Shown here: in pieces, positions 1 to 9,984 of the stretch
How the letters are laid out: every line of letters starts with the position of its first letter
Numbering within the stretch: the first letter of the stretch is position 1
Source: Glycine soja
Taxonomy: Eukaryota > Streptophyta > Magnoliopsida > Fabales > Fabaceae
DNA: 64,000 nt
Assembly (NCBI RefSeq): GCF_004193775.1
Contig: NC_041002.1
Span: forward strand, 5,071,261-5,135,260
Reading direction: 5' to 3'
Program-made: the position numbers and the translations under genes
Notes under the pieces: model-generated
Database searches by the model: none
What the model was told of the DNA's origin: nothing
What the model saw: only the letters and a program-made list of their open reading frames with translations

Positions 1-1976
1 TCTTCAGAGTTACTTTGCCAGACACATCAAGTTCATCAAACCTTTTAGATATGGTCTATATCTCTTCCTTGATGCTGACTTCCGTCTCACATAACCCTTG
101 GTCTGAAAAGCAAAGTCTCCTCCAGAAAATATGGACTGACTCCACTGGGATGCTGCCAGCAGTATACCTAGAAAGCTCACATGCACAAGGAAGACCGTGC
201 GTGCTTCTCATCACACAACCACAAGAAGAGGGATTGTTGTCGAGATAACGTAGACAGTCAACCTCAGAAGCAATCTGATTTAAAGCGTCCCTTGAAACCA
301 TCCCAAGAAGCCTCTTGTATAAGGTTTTTTTAAATACATGCCCAACCACATGCGTAGTGGATTCAAATGATACTTTAATTTCAACGTGTTGCAGCGTCAT
401 CATGTTGTTCATGGCATCCCAAACACTACATAGGTCTCTAACGCTATTTTGTAGTACTCTTTTGAGAGCCCAATGAGCTGATTAAACCCTACATTTAAAA
501 TACACAACAAACATGAAAATATACAACAATTAAATACCATTTATTAATAATCCTTACTAACAAATAAAATCAGTTCTTAATACCTGTTTGTTGTTGTGTT
601 GCCTAGGTGCATGACCTTATTCGTCCATGCTGTAATAAATTTTTCCCTGGGGGGGATAATCCATGTGTCGTTAACATAGTCAATGAACATCGGCCAAGGT
701 GAACAAGCAATTTGAAACTTCTGAAGCGACTTAGCGAACTGGTGTTCGGACGGACAATCAACCAAAGTACCCCAGTTATCCATTACATAGTCCCACGCAT
801 TTTTTTCACCGATTAAAGATATGCACTTCGCCTTCACATTCTTATCGATATGAAACCTGCACAACAAATTTGTACACTCCGGGAACACAGTTTTCACTGC
901 ATTCATCAGTCCTAGGTCTTTATCAGTGACAATAACAACAGGGAGGCAATCGTTTCTTAAAAATAGGCCTCGAAATCGTTCCAAAGCCCATACAATATTA
1001 TTAACACGCTCAGCCTCCAGATATGTAAACCTAGCAGAGAATGTCATCGCTGTTGGTGTCACTCCAACAAAGTCAAGTAGTGGAAGTCTGTACCTGTTTG
1101 TTTTGTAGGTACTGTCTATAAAAAACATCAGATGACATGCATTGCATAACTTTACTACATCTGGGTGACACCAAAACAGATCACGTACCACAACTTCATC
1201 CTTCAATGTATGCCAATGAATGTATTGATCACGTTCGAGAAGCTTCATCATATGTTGCATTTCGGTATCAGCTCCTCTTATTGAAGAACGATATGCACTT
1301 CTTGCATTGTAAATTTGCTTTATCGTGGTGCAACTGTTGGCATTGTGTTCCTTCAACGTTAGCAAGATGTTTTTTGGTTTCACCATCGACTTTGTCATAT
1401 CAGCAATAATTTTCTTTTCATCCTTAGTCAATCGCCCAGCGTATGGATGTCCAACTAAGGACTTGGCCAATTCATGATTGTGAATCCCACAGATCAACTT
1501 CACCATCCAACCTCCCCTTCCATGCACTGGTTTCCCACGAAGCCTGAAGGAACAACCACATTTCCTACTCCCAGTGTCTTTTCTAACGAATTCTTTATTC
1601 ATACACTTGTACGTACCACTCCTTTCACACCCAATTAAGACAAATGAACTTTTTCCTCTGCTACCGGTATCTGTGTCAGACCTTATAATCACTGTAACAA
1701 ATCCATTTTCATGGGCAACTGTTCGAGCCCACTGCAAAACATCATCTCGAGTACCAAATACCTACAACGCAACCCTAACATATTAATTTTTATACAAAAC
1801 ATCAATTCAATCAAATGACTCAAACTAATCAACATGATTACCTGAGACGTATTAAAAGCATTTGAACAATCGACATGTGGTTCAGTCACACCATATTCTT
1901 CTTCATTATCATAATCATAATCCATATAAACTTCTTGTGACATCGCATAGTCATACGCCCATTGATCTTCGTCCAT
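1..1976 (-). pseudogene. FAR1-type MULE transposase, broken, 3' end beyond window
   Basis: Three exons can be read on the minus strand: 1842-1976 (45 codons, acidic and Tyr-rich, ATG at 1976), 584-1761, and 488 to beyond position 1, with GT-AG introns at 1762-1841 and 489-583. Exon 2 begins with the FAR1 DNA-binding region (Cys/His pattern around CGCSF and HNHE), followed by the MULE DDE core: FIDSTYKTNRYRLP gives the first Asp, VTDKDLGLMNAV the second, and CRFHIDKNV the C-x2-H motif. Exon 3 holds the SWIM zinc finger (CGC...GLPCAC). FAR1/MULE family proteins are transposases or domesticated transcription factors. Two stops lie in frame: TAA at 482-484, where the family has Glu in the VESAHW motif, and TAG at 56-58 near the C-terminus. 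Copies like this are numerous in legumes, so it is more likely a decayed transposase than a FAR1/FHY3 regulator. Confidence 0.85.
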
Positions 1977-2350
1977 CTTAAGGACATATGCATCATACAC
2001 AAGTACATACAAATTATCATATAACCACATCCAAAAATTTAGTACATATTAACTAACAAACATATTAACAGGACATATACATCATATAGAACTATATTCA
2101 AATTATTATATAACCACATCCACAAATTGACTACATATTAACTAACAAACATATTAACAACTAATACAAATACATTCTAAATTTATAACTACATTATTTA
2201 CTTAAACTAAACTTAACACTATAATAAACAACTAATAAAACAGTTTTCTACTATGTTACCTAAATCATTTAATATTATACCAAAATCATTATACCTAATT
2301 AAACCAATTATGCACAATTGAAAAACATATATTATAAATGATAATATTCA

Positions 2351-2352
<2 letters not shown>
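1977..2352. other. AT-rich upstream/intron sequence of the FAR1-type gene
   Basis: No coding signal. It contains a diverged direct duplication: the phrase CATATTAACTAACAAACATA recurs near 2045 and 2140. By position it is leader or leader-intron sequence of the FAR1-type gene. Confidence 0.5.

Positions 2353-2404
<52 letters not shown>
2353..2404. repeat. (AT)n microsatellite
   Basis: Uninterrupted alternating AT of about 50 bases. Confidence 0.95.
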
Positions 2405-2407
<3 letters not shown>

Positions 2408-2446
2408 TTTCAAACAGAATTAAAAAAATTTGTTAATAATGTAACA

Positions 2447-2558
2447 TTCCAGAAGTACTTCTTCCGGAAGTTACTAAGGTCAATTCCAGAAGAAGTGGTT
2501 CCGGAAGCACTTCTTCCGAAATTGACCTTAGTAACTTCCGGAAGAAGTACTTCCGGAA
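2447..2558. repeat. CCGGAAG-rich perfect-scale palindrome (51-bp arms)
   Basis: Arms 2447-2497 and 2508-2558 are inverted copies with only a few mismatches, separated by a 10-base spacer that itself contains TTCCGGAA. The arms are built from repeats of TTCCGGAAG/CTTCTTCCGG and could fold into a long hairpin. Related CCGGAAG sequence continues to about 2615 and reappears at 8316-8535, on the other side of the inserted Mutator-like element. It probably belongs to the older element that carries the FAR1-type gene. Confidence 0.85.
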
Positions 2559-2635
2559 ATCCAACATTCTCATTCCGGACCTACTTCCTCCTGTGGTTAA
2601 AATTTCTTCCGGGAATAGCTTTTTGTTGTTTATCT

Positions 2636-2645
2636 TCTCTAAAAA
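2636..2645. repeat. target site duplication, left copy
   Basis: TCTCTAAAAA directly precedes the left TIR and is repeated exactly at 7650-7659. A 10-bp duplication is within the Mutator range (usually 9). Confidence 0.85.
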
Positions 2646-2737
2646 GAGTGAATAGGCAATTTAGTCCCTGAGATTGTAACCAGTTTGCATATTAGTCCCT
2701 GACTTAAATTTTAATTCATAATAGTCCCTAACTTTAC
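2646..2737 (+). repeat. left terminal inverted repeat of the Mutator-like element
   Basis: 92 bp, rich in TAGTCCCTGA-type blocks common in legume Mutator ends. It matches the inverted right end with a single difference (GTTTGC against GTATGC). It probably carries the promoter of the GRF gene. Confidence 0.92.
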
Positions 2738-3016
2738 ATAAATTTTGCAAAATAGTCACTGTTGTTAAATTCTCAGGTGACGGCGTTAGTGAGGTGTATA
2801 GGTGGCAATTCAGTGCCACGTAGATTGTCCAACGTGGCACTGAGGTCTGCATCTATAAACTCTCTCTCACGCAAGGTTGCTTCTTCTTCTTCCCCAAAAA
2901 AATTAGGGTTTACGAAGCTGCTGGTTGCTTCTTCTTCTTCTTCTTCCCACGCTGAGTTGCTTCTTCTTCTTCTACTCTAAGGCTCAGTCGCTGCTGCTTG
3001 TTCACTTGATTTCTCC

Positions 3017-3370
3017 ATGTCTGCAAGTGGCAGTTGTTGTGCATTTTCTGGTAGTTTCATTCGGCAATGCCACCATGGAAGACGTGCAACTATTCGAACT
3101 GCAATAACAAGGAGGAACCCAGGAAGGTTGTTCTATACTTGTGCATTACCCCAAACAGGCCTAGATAACTGTCAATTTTTTCAATAGGTTGAAGAAGAAA
3201 ATCAATTTTCTAATTTATCTTCTGTCTCAAGAGAAACAATGGTAGTGGCTGATTTGAGGCTACAAATTGAAGCTTTGCAGAAGAAAATGAGAAATTTAAC
3301 AAACATTGTGTTGTTAGGTTTTTCATTTTTAATTGTAATGTTAGTTTTAGGGGGAATGTATTTTAGGTAA
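3017..3370 (+). pseudogene. GRF-type zinc-finger, coiled-coil, single-TM protein of the MULE (one stop)
   Basis: From ATG 3017 the frame reads 56 codons, a TAG at 3185-3187, then 60 more codons to TAA 3368-3370. Residues about 18-55 show the GRF pattern: CHHG, then RTAITRRNPGR, then FYTC and DNCQFF. The stop falls where GRF domains usually have Trp, so a TGG to TAG change is the simplest reading. After it come an acidic stretch, a heptad-like segment (ADLRLQIEALQKKMRNL) and a strongly hydrophobic stretch of about 20 residues ending four residues before the stop, which looks like a tail anchor. GRF fingers bind nucleic acid in other proteins; the role here is unknown. The gene converges on the transposase and is not a host gene. 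It is too short and interrupted for standard ORF calling. Confidence 0.75.
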
Positions 3371-3967
3371 AATGTGTAATAGCAGCTTTTGATATTGTAA
3401 TTGTTGTTTTACTGAAGAATTTGTAGTAGGAAGTAGCTTTTGTAGTGTAATAGCAGCTTTTGTTGCTACTGTCAATTACCCATTTCAATTAAATATAATT
3501 TGTTGCTGAAATTTGTTGCTGAAATTTGCAGTTTATTAAATATAATTTGTTGTTGTATAACTTTTTGAAGTTATTGAAGTCCTACCCATTTTAAGATATG
3601 CAAATAAGTTATTGAAGTTATTGTATAGCTTTTGTAGTGTAATAGCAACTTTTGTTGTTGTATACAATTTGGTCCTACTCCAACTCCAAATCCAACACAG
3701 TGTATAATTTATAAAAGAAAGAGATGAAACATGACATTAAATCAATTTCACATAATGTTTGACATCCCAAAGCATGGTAGTTAGAAGCAATTGTTCAGTA
3801 GGCCATAATGTTTACATCATTTCACATGCCAGTGAAGCTTTCAAAATATACAACTACACATCCTAATATCAAAATGCAACAAAAAATGCTTCTTCAGTTT
3901 TCTTCATCAGCAACCTTCAAACTCATCAACCTTCAAAATGCAACAAAAAATGCTTCTTCAGTTTTCT
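3371..3967. other. region between the two convergent MULE genes
   Basis: Mostly 3' untranslated sequence. It contains three copies of AGCTTTTGTAGTGTAATAGC-like sequence (about 3384, 3430, 3627). A longer direct repeat of about 38 bases (TGCAACAAAAAATGCTTCTT core) lies at about 3870 and 3933. No further ORF is supported. Confidence 0.5.
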
Positions 3968-4504
3968 TTATACTACATCATCTTTATCAGCAACCTTCCT
4001 TTGTTTGGCTCTTGTTATGGTTAGCTTATTCCTTGCTATTGGTGGAACAATAGTTGCAGGGACCTACATGCAAATGCCAAACATGAATAATTGTAATATA
4101 TAAAAATGGAGTGCTACAACAAATTAGGTTGAGATAAAACTACTTTGTTGTGACAAATATTTACCATCAACTCCATGTCACTATCTTGTGACAAATGAGG
4201 CTGAGATAAATTAATCTCCACCGAATCTTGTTGAACATGAGCAGCAGCTTCTTCAGCCTCATTCAAAGCTTGTTCATCTTGAGATAATAGGTGGTTATCC
4301 TCATTTGAAGTTGATGGTGCAACATATTTCTTTGGCCTAACAGGAACTCCAATATTTTTACAGCTTCTAATGTTATGATTGGTTTGGCCACACCTTCCAC
4401 ATGTAAACTCAGCCAATTTCCTCTTTAGCTTATGTCATGTGACATTGTCCTCATCTACAGATCTCCTTCTATTTTTCTTTGGCCTTCCTCTTTGGACCCT
4501 TTTA

Positions 4505-4612
4505 TGTGGTGGAACAGGGTGTGTATACTGTGTCTGGGCCCAATATTGTGGTCCTTGGACTGGTTCAATAAAATGCTGTGGTGGAACAGGGTGTGTATAC
4601 TGTGTCTGGGCC
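4505..4612. repeat. 72-bp tandem duplication within transposase 3' coding sequence
   Basis: A 36-bp block (4505-4540) recurs identically at 4577-4612. On the minus strand both encode AQTQYTHPVPP. The duplication lies next to the missing part of the SWIM finger, so one rearrangement may explain both. Confidence 0.85.
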
Positions 4613-6299
4613 ATACTCCACAAGTGCATGTCCATTCACCTAAATTGACCTCAACCTTATTCCCCCACATGTGGACCTCATATCTCAGGCCCATGTTATC
4701 ACCACACCAAATGGGATTCCATTGATTAGCGAAATGAAATTCTTTTTCTAGTCTTTTATACTGCACGGGACATAATGGTCCAAGTTTTCCAGAAAGTTTA
4801 ACCTTGCGGGCAGCCATGGTTCTCATGATATAACTTCTAATTTCTTCAAGCATTGTGATAATAGGCTTGCATCTATACTGCAGAATTCTGGAATTGAATA
4901 CCTCACAAGTGTTGTTGCATATATTGTCCACCTTGGGTATTGTACTGAAGTGGGCTTTTGTCCATGCTTGTTTGGGCCATTTATTCAAATACTCCCAAGC
5001 CTGGCAGTTGATTGTCTTCAAATGGGCCATATGGCCTTCAAACTCAGCAACAGTAGTGGATTTTGCACATTGCCACACAATTCCTTTAAGTTCCTTGCTT
5101 TTCCATTGCTTTGTAAAATTTTTCCAAAGATGCAAGACACAGAATCTATGAGGTTCACTAGGCATGACTTTCTGTAAAGCTGGAATAAGTCCCTGAAAAA
5201 TTGCAGCAAAGTAGTAAATACTTCTGGACTAGTCCCTAACTTATGTCATTAACTTCAATTAAATACCTAACTTATGATAACAATTGCAAATCACACCATG
5301 TCATACCTTTTGCATGTCTGACATGAAATTCCACCCATTCTGTATGTAATCCCCAAGATCTTCATGCAACAAAGTTAAAAACCATTTCCAATTGTCTTTG
5401 TTCTCAATGCCCACAACAGCATAAGCAATAACAAAGATGTGGTTATTGCCATCAAGCCCAACAGCAGAGAGCAAGTTTCCTCCAAATGCACTCTTTAGGA
5501 AACATCCATCTAGACCTATGAATGGTCTACATCCAGCAACAAACCCCTTCTTACAGCCAGCAAGACAAATATATAGCCTCTGAAATTATGGTGGACCTTC
5601 TGGACTTGGCACTGTGTTGATCTTAACTGTTGATCCAGGATTGCTCCTCAACAATTCATGTGCATAATCAAATACTTTGGCATATTGTTTCCTCTCATTC
5701 CCTTCCACTAATTGCTTTGCTTCTTTCATGGCTCTCCACATCTTTGTAACTTCAATGTGCACTCCAAACTCTTGCTTGGAATATTCCAAAGCTTCAACAC
5801 ATTTAAGGGTTGGCTGCATTCTGAGTTTGCCCTCAAGTTTACTGACCACCCACTGTCTATTTGCTTGTTTGTTGTCACTTCTCTGCAGCAATTATGGTTA
5901 TGCTTAAATGTCTTTATCTGAAAAGAGTTTCTAACTTCATTCTTTGCACAGTAGATTTCCCAATCACAAAATGCCTTCTTGCATTTTGCTCTAGCCCTCT
6001 GTTTATCATTCTTCTTCCACTTGAACTCCCTGCCCATCAATATGCTATACTCCCTCAAGGCAGATTTAAATTCATCTAGAGTACCAAACTTCATCCCTAA
6101 TTCCAACTTCTGTTCACCAACTCCACTACTTTGATTATATTGAGGATAAACTTCAACATCCTCATCTTCATCATCACTACTAATGGGGATATTAAGCTCC
6201 TCTGAATGATAACATCTGTCTCAACTTCAGCTTCAACTTCATTCAACATACAAGAGAAATTTATAAACCACTCATCATTGTCAACTTCCTTTTCCTCCT

Positions 6300-6479
6300 C
6301 ACTATCAGCAACATCTCTCTCTTCACCACCAGCATCTCTCTGCTCACCAGCTTCAGCATCCCTCTGCTCACTACCATCTCTTTGCTCACCAGCATCAGTA
6401 TCCCTCTGCTCACCACCATCCCTATGCTCACCAGCATCCCTCTACTCACCAGCATCTCTCTGCTCTCCAGCACCAACAT
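6300..6479 (-). repeat. GEQRDAG-type coding repeats in the transposase linker
   Basis: Imperfect repeats of TCTCTGCTCACCAGCATC-like units encode Gly-Glu-Gln-Arg-Asp-rich sequence on the minus strand. One unit carries a stop (TAG, 6442-6444). Likely a low-complexity acidic linker that varies by slippage. Confidence 0.6.
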
Positions 6480-7015
6480 CTGCATCAATGGTGATCAAGT
6501 AAAAATTAATCATATTAATTAATTATGGTAACCATGTCGGACCAAGTACAGATGAATTAAAACTTACCTTCCTCATGGCCAGCAACAGGTACATCATCTA
6601 AATCATCCTCATTCTCAACAGCTTTTGGAATTGGATCACATTCCAAGTACAACATTTGTGGGACTTATTCTAAAATTGGATCTACTTCATGATGAAAATA
6701 AACATTTATCTCATTCTCATTTTCAAAAGCATCCCTAACTAAGTGTAATATATCTCCATCAGTTGTACAACTCCTTAACACATGATTAAAATCTAAGTCC
6801 TTATCAATAAACCAAAAACATTCTCCTATATTGCTATACTTCTTACAAGCTTTCACCAGATCATATAAGATAAATGCATTCAGGCAATCTGCAGATATAT
6901 CCTCCCAAACATCAAATTCTCCGCCTATATATTCAACCTTTCCATCACTGGCACGTGGAGTGAATCTTCCTCCATGGTGCAATACTAAAGTTATATTGTC
7001 ATTCATTCTACACAA

Positions 7016-7557
7016 TCAGAAACCACAAACATTGTCATATATTAGGAAATAAAAAACCTACCTCAAACTCAAACATAGGCACATCACACAACAACATGCA
7101 ATGTCATCTATAAAAACAGAGCATCATAAACGAAAATAATAAAGGATCATAAACCTCCCTACAAAGCGCGAAGACAATGCAAATGAAACCCCTCGAACAT
7201 ATAAAACCCCAAATCAAACCACCAAAACAATGTAAACAAAATGAACGAAACCACCAACCTGACAAAAAGCGCGAACCCTCACAATCACGAGAATGCAAGA
7301 GAGGGAAGAGCAAACCGCAAACAGTTAAAAAACCCTACAAGCAGTAGGACAGTGAAAGGGAAAATGGGTTTACTTCATTTTTGATTTCTTTTTAACCTAA
7401 TTTTTCAATTCAGTCCTTGCCTTGCCACATAATATTGCTGACTTGGACTCAAACCTGCCACATTGGGATGCTTACGTGGACTGAGGTTTACCAAATACAC
7501 ATTTGACCAACGGAGGAAATTAGATTTTAACAGCAGGAACTTATTTGCATAACGGAG
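7016..7557. other. 5' leader and subterminal region of the MULE transposase gene
   Basis: Non-coding sequence between the transposase start and the right TIR. The part nearest the TIR is imperfectly inverted-similar to 2738-2850. It presumably holds the transposase leader and promoter, but I see no clear TATA box. Confidence 0.45.
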
Positions 7558-7649
7558 GTAAAGTTAGGGACTATTATGAATTAAAATTTAAGTCAGGGAC
7601 TAATATGCATACTGGTTACAATCTCAGGGACTAAATTGCCTATTCACTC
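7558..7649 (-). repeat. right terminal inverted repeat of the Mutator-like element
   Basis: Inverted copy of 2646-2737 with one visible difference. The reverse strand reads GAGTGAATAGGC at the outer edge. Confidence 0.92.
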
Positions 7650-7659
7650 TCTCTAAAAA
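7650..7659. repeat. target site duplication, right copy
   Basis: TCTCTAAAAA, identical to 2636-2645. Confidence 0.85.
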
Positions 7660-7925
7660 CTAGCCAGAAAACGCAAAAAATACTGATAAATGCGTACCTC
7701 CGATGAAATAGGAAGAGCAACGACTAACACAACTTCAAATACGGAACAACTGCTTCACGGGACCACCAAATCTTCAAATACGAAACAACTACTTCACAGG
7801 ACCACCAAATCTTCAAAGCTTTTTACGGAAGGAGAGCAATAGCAAGAACACGGGGATGCAGGTGAAATGGAAGGGTGTAAAACGAAAAACCAGCGCAGTA
7901 AATTTAAAGAAAACTATACAGGGGC
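7660..7925 (-). promoter_or_regulatory. probable 5' leader of the FAR1-type gene
   Basis: A less AT-rich block. On the minus strand it ends in a donor-like GGAG|GTACGC near 7697. Removing the inserted Mutator element places it directly upstream of the FAR1-type exons, as an untranslated leader exon would be. This is inference; no transcript evidence is available. Confidence 0.35.
7733..7810. repeat. two 39-bp tandem copies
   Basis: 7733-7771 and 7772-7810 share CTTCAAATACG...CAACT...CTTCAC...GGACCACCAAAT with a few substitutions. A third partial copy (CTTCAAA) follows. Confidence 0.85.
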
Positions 7926-8315
7926 AAAATCATCATTACATATGCATTAAATATTATAGTATTTTTAGTTATTATTATAAAATGAAATTTATTTTTAGTT
8001 GACGTTGTTATAAAATTATAATTATTTTTTTATTATATATTAAGTTTTGTAATACAAATTAAATGTTATCATAATAAATATTTTATATTTTTTATAAAAT
8101 ATACGAATTAATTAATTTTTATGATTTAAATTATACTAAATTGTCACACAAATTATTATTTACATTTACATGCGCGTAAAAAAGGAATTACAAATATTAG
8201 TCATAATTATGTTCACTAATAATTTATGTATAATAATATTATTTATTTTATAACGTAATTTATTTATTAAAATTAAATAATTAGAAAAACATAGTATTTT
8301 AAAAAAACAAACAAA
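7926..8315. other. AT-rich sequence without recognised features
   Basis: Nothing coding is supported. It lies between the probable FAR1 leader and the CCGGAAG array. Confidence 0.5.
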
Positions 8316-8544
8316 TTCCGGAAGAACCTTCTTCCGGAAGAAGAAGGTTGTCTTCCGGAAGACCCTTCTTCCGGAAACATTTCGGAACACGTTCTTCCGG
8401 AACGTATTCTAGAGTTCTTTCGGAATCACACCTTCTTCTTCCGGAAGAAGGTTCTTCCAGAATTTTCCGGAGGAAGGGTCTTCCGAAATGTTTCCATAAG
8501 AAGGGTCTTCCGGAGACAGCCTTCGCGGAAGGGCAAAATTGCCC
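8316..8544. repeat. CCGGAAG array, probable end of the FAR1-bearing element
   Basis: Many TTCCGGAAG/CTTCTTCCGG units in both orientations. The segment 8316-8386 has shuffled inverted counterparts in 8429-8500, for example GGAAGAACCTTCTTCCGG and GACCCTTC. It finishes in the palindrome GGGCAAAATTGCCC (8531-8544). The composition matches 2447-2615, so both probably belong to one host element whose outer edge is close to 8545-8552. Confidence 0.6.
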
Positions 8545-8552
8545 ATTCACTG

Positions 8553-9826
8553 TTTGCTGGGTGCCCCAGCAATATTGTTAGGTGCACGTAGCAACTCCCC
8601 AAACAACAGCACGATTGGCCCAGTGTAATGGTGTCTCTTGTGGCAAAGAGCTTTTGTTATTTCCCAGATATCCATAATATTAGTAATTAAAAATGATATT
8701 GTTAGTATTTTTCTTACACAGTATTAGATTTTCAGAGTGCTGCACAATTTTAACTATCCAGATCTCACGATCACAAATGTTAATTTCCACTATTTATTTT
8801 CCTACATTGTCTTTCTTCAACTGTCCTCTTGCCAATTGTGAGCGAAAATTATTCTGATATTTTATGTTGTTTTTTTAAAATGGGATTTATGTTTCTCGTT
8901 TCATTCTCTTAGTTGAAACATAAATATATATTGTCTCTTCTCTTTTTCTCTAAAATCTACCTCTCATATATAATGTAGGAAAATAGTTTATATGAGAGTA
9001 TAAGAACAACACCACAAATTTTACGTGAAAAATATTCTCCAATGAATTCTGTGAAATTTTGTCTGACAAAATATTTCCACTTTGAAACTTAAATTAAAAA
9101 AATTCTCTCTTGTTCAAGATAATTACACAAAGAATCTCACCTCCTCAAATGGTGGACACAAGTTCTCTCCACTCATAAAGTTTTACCAGCAATGATGGAA
9201 ATGTCACTTTTTTCTCACAAAGAAGATTTCTAGATGAGATTATTCAATTCTTGGCAAATTCTCTCTTTATGAAGCAAAGGAATATGACTATATTCATAAA
9301 TGTAACTCTTCCTAAGAAAATAAATATCAATTATCCATCATCCAAATACATTCATCCCATTCCACCATCTTTTAGTGGTGGTGATAATTTTCAAAGAATT
9401 ACACCTCGTGGTATACGAAGTGGTTAGTTACCAATTATTTATTTATGGTACTTCATTAATTAAGGAAGAAATCACACCATATTTTTAGATTAACTTAGAA
9501 AAATCTCAAATTCAAAGTGTTTTTTTTAGACAAAATTTATAATTAGTTTAAGAAAAAAAAGGTTATGTACTCACAGTGTAAAAAAATTATATTTATTCCG
9601 TTATAACTGATCATGTATAATAAATTTATTTCTTATAATATAATTATCTTAAAATAATTCAAACAGTAATTTATGATTAGATAACAGTGTAATTTTATTT
9701 TATATTATTAGCACATAAATATTAAACTCTTAATTTAATAATTAAAAAAAAATATTTTACAATATGATACATGACTTCTTCATTATGTATCTCTTATTTT
9801 ATTTATTTTTTATATTCTTCCTTCTA
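8553..9826. other. AT-rich intergenic sequence
   Basis: No ORF, RNA gene or clear terminal repeat was recognised. Confidence 0.5.
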
Positions 9827-9984
9827 ATATACTATTATTCAAATTTAATTTTTCAAATTTAAATTTAACACATCATATCAAATTAATAAATATTAAGTTA
9901 TTTGCCACATATACTATTATTCAAATTTAATTTTTCAAATTTAAATTTAACACATCATATCAAATTTAAATTTAACACATCATA
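9827..9984. repeat. 58-bp direct duplication plus a partial third copy
   Basis: The segment from 9827 (ATATACTATTATTCAAATTT) to 9884 recurs at 9909-9966, an offset of 82. The tail AAATTTAACACATCATA is then repeated once more. Confidence 0.85.

Larger units (their letters stand above)
3968..7006 (-). pseudogene. MuDR-type Mutator transposase, multiply disrupted
   Basis: Exon 1 (6568-7006, ATG at 7006) encodes a PB1-like N-terminal domain (ITLVLHHGGRF). After an intron (6480-6567) come acidic repeats, the MuDR plug domain (FGTLDEFKSALREYS, near 6085), and the MULE DDE core: GLDGCFLK (first Asp), SDMQKG (second Asp), an intron at 5193-5306, then HRFCVLHLWKNF (C-x2-H). The SWIM finger starts (EWTCTC) but is cut off. 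A CCHC knuckle (CGRCGQTNHNIRSC, 4350-4400) follows and the last exon is 3968-4063. Visible lesions are stops at 6665-6667, 6442-6444 and 5586-5588, frameshifts near 6205 and 5870, loss of most of the SWIM finger and a 72-bp duplication. The enzyme would have cut and pasted the element by its TIRs; this copy cannot. Confidence 0.88.
2646..7649. mobile_element. complete Mutator-like element (5,004 bp) with two genes
   Basis: Both ends read GAGTGAATAGGCAATTTAGT inward, as 92-bp TIRs at 2646-2737 and 7558-7649 that differ at one visible position. Weaker inverted similarity extends to about 200 bp. The element is flanked by a perfect 10-bp direct repeat. Inside are a GRF zinc-finger gene (plus strand) and a MuDR-type transposase (minus strand) transcribed toward each other. 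The TIRs look recent, but both genes are broken, so this copy probably moved using a transposase from elsewhere. It is inserted between the FAR1-type coding exons and that gene's probable leader. Confidence 0.92.

Noticed and set aside
926..1786. Plus-strand ORFs over the FAR1-type gene
   Set aside because: Antisense shadows; the minus frame carries the conserved domains and splice sites.
2762..3107. Ser/Leu-rich ORFs before and over the GRF gene start
   Set aside because: Frames driven by CTTCTT repeats in the leader; the GRF frame is the one with a domain.
4379..4725. Plus-strand Cys/Trp-rich ORFs with repeats
   Set aside because: Antisense to the duplicated transposase segment.
6206..6502. 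Ser/Ala/Pro-rich plus-strand ORF resembling a cell-wall protein
   Set aside because: Antisense to the acidic repeat linker of the transposase; no signal peptide or promoter.
8299..8581. Arg/Phe/Leu-rich ORFs of about 80 codons on both strands
   Set aside because: They arise from the CCGGAAG repeat array, which is open in several frames.
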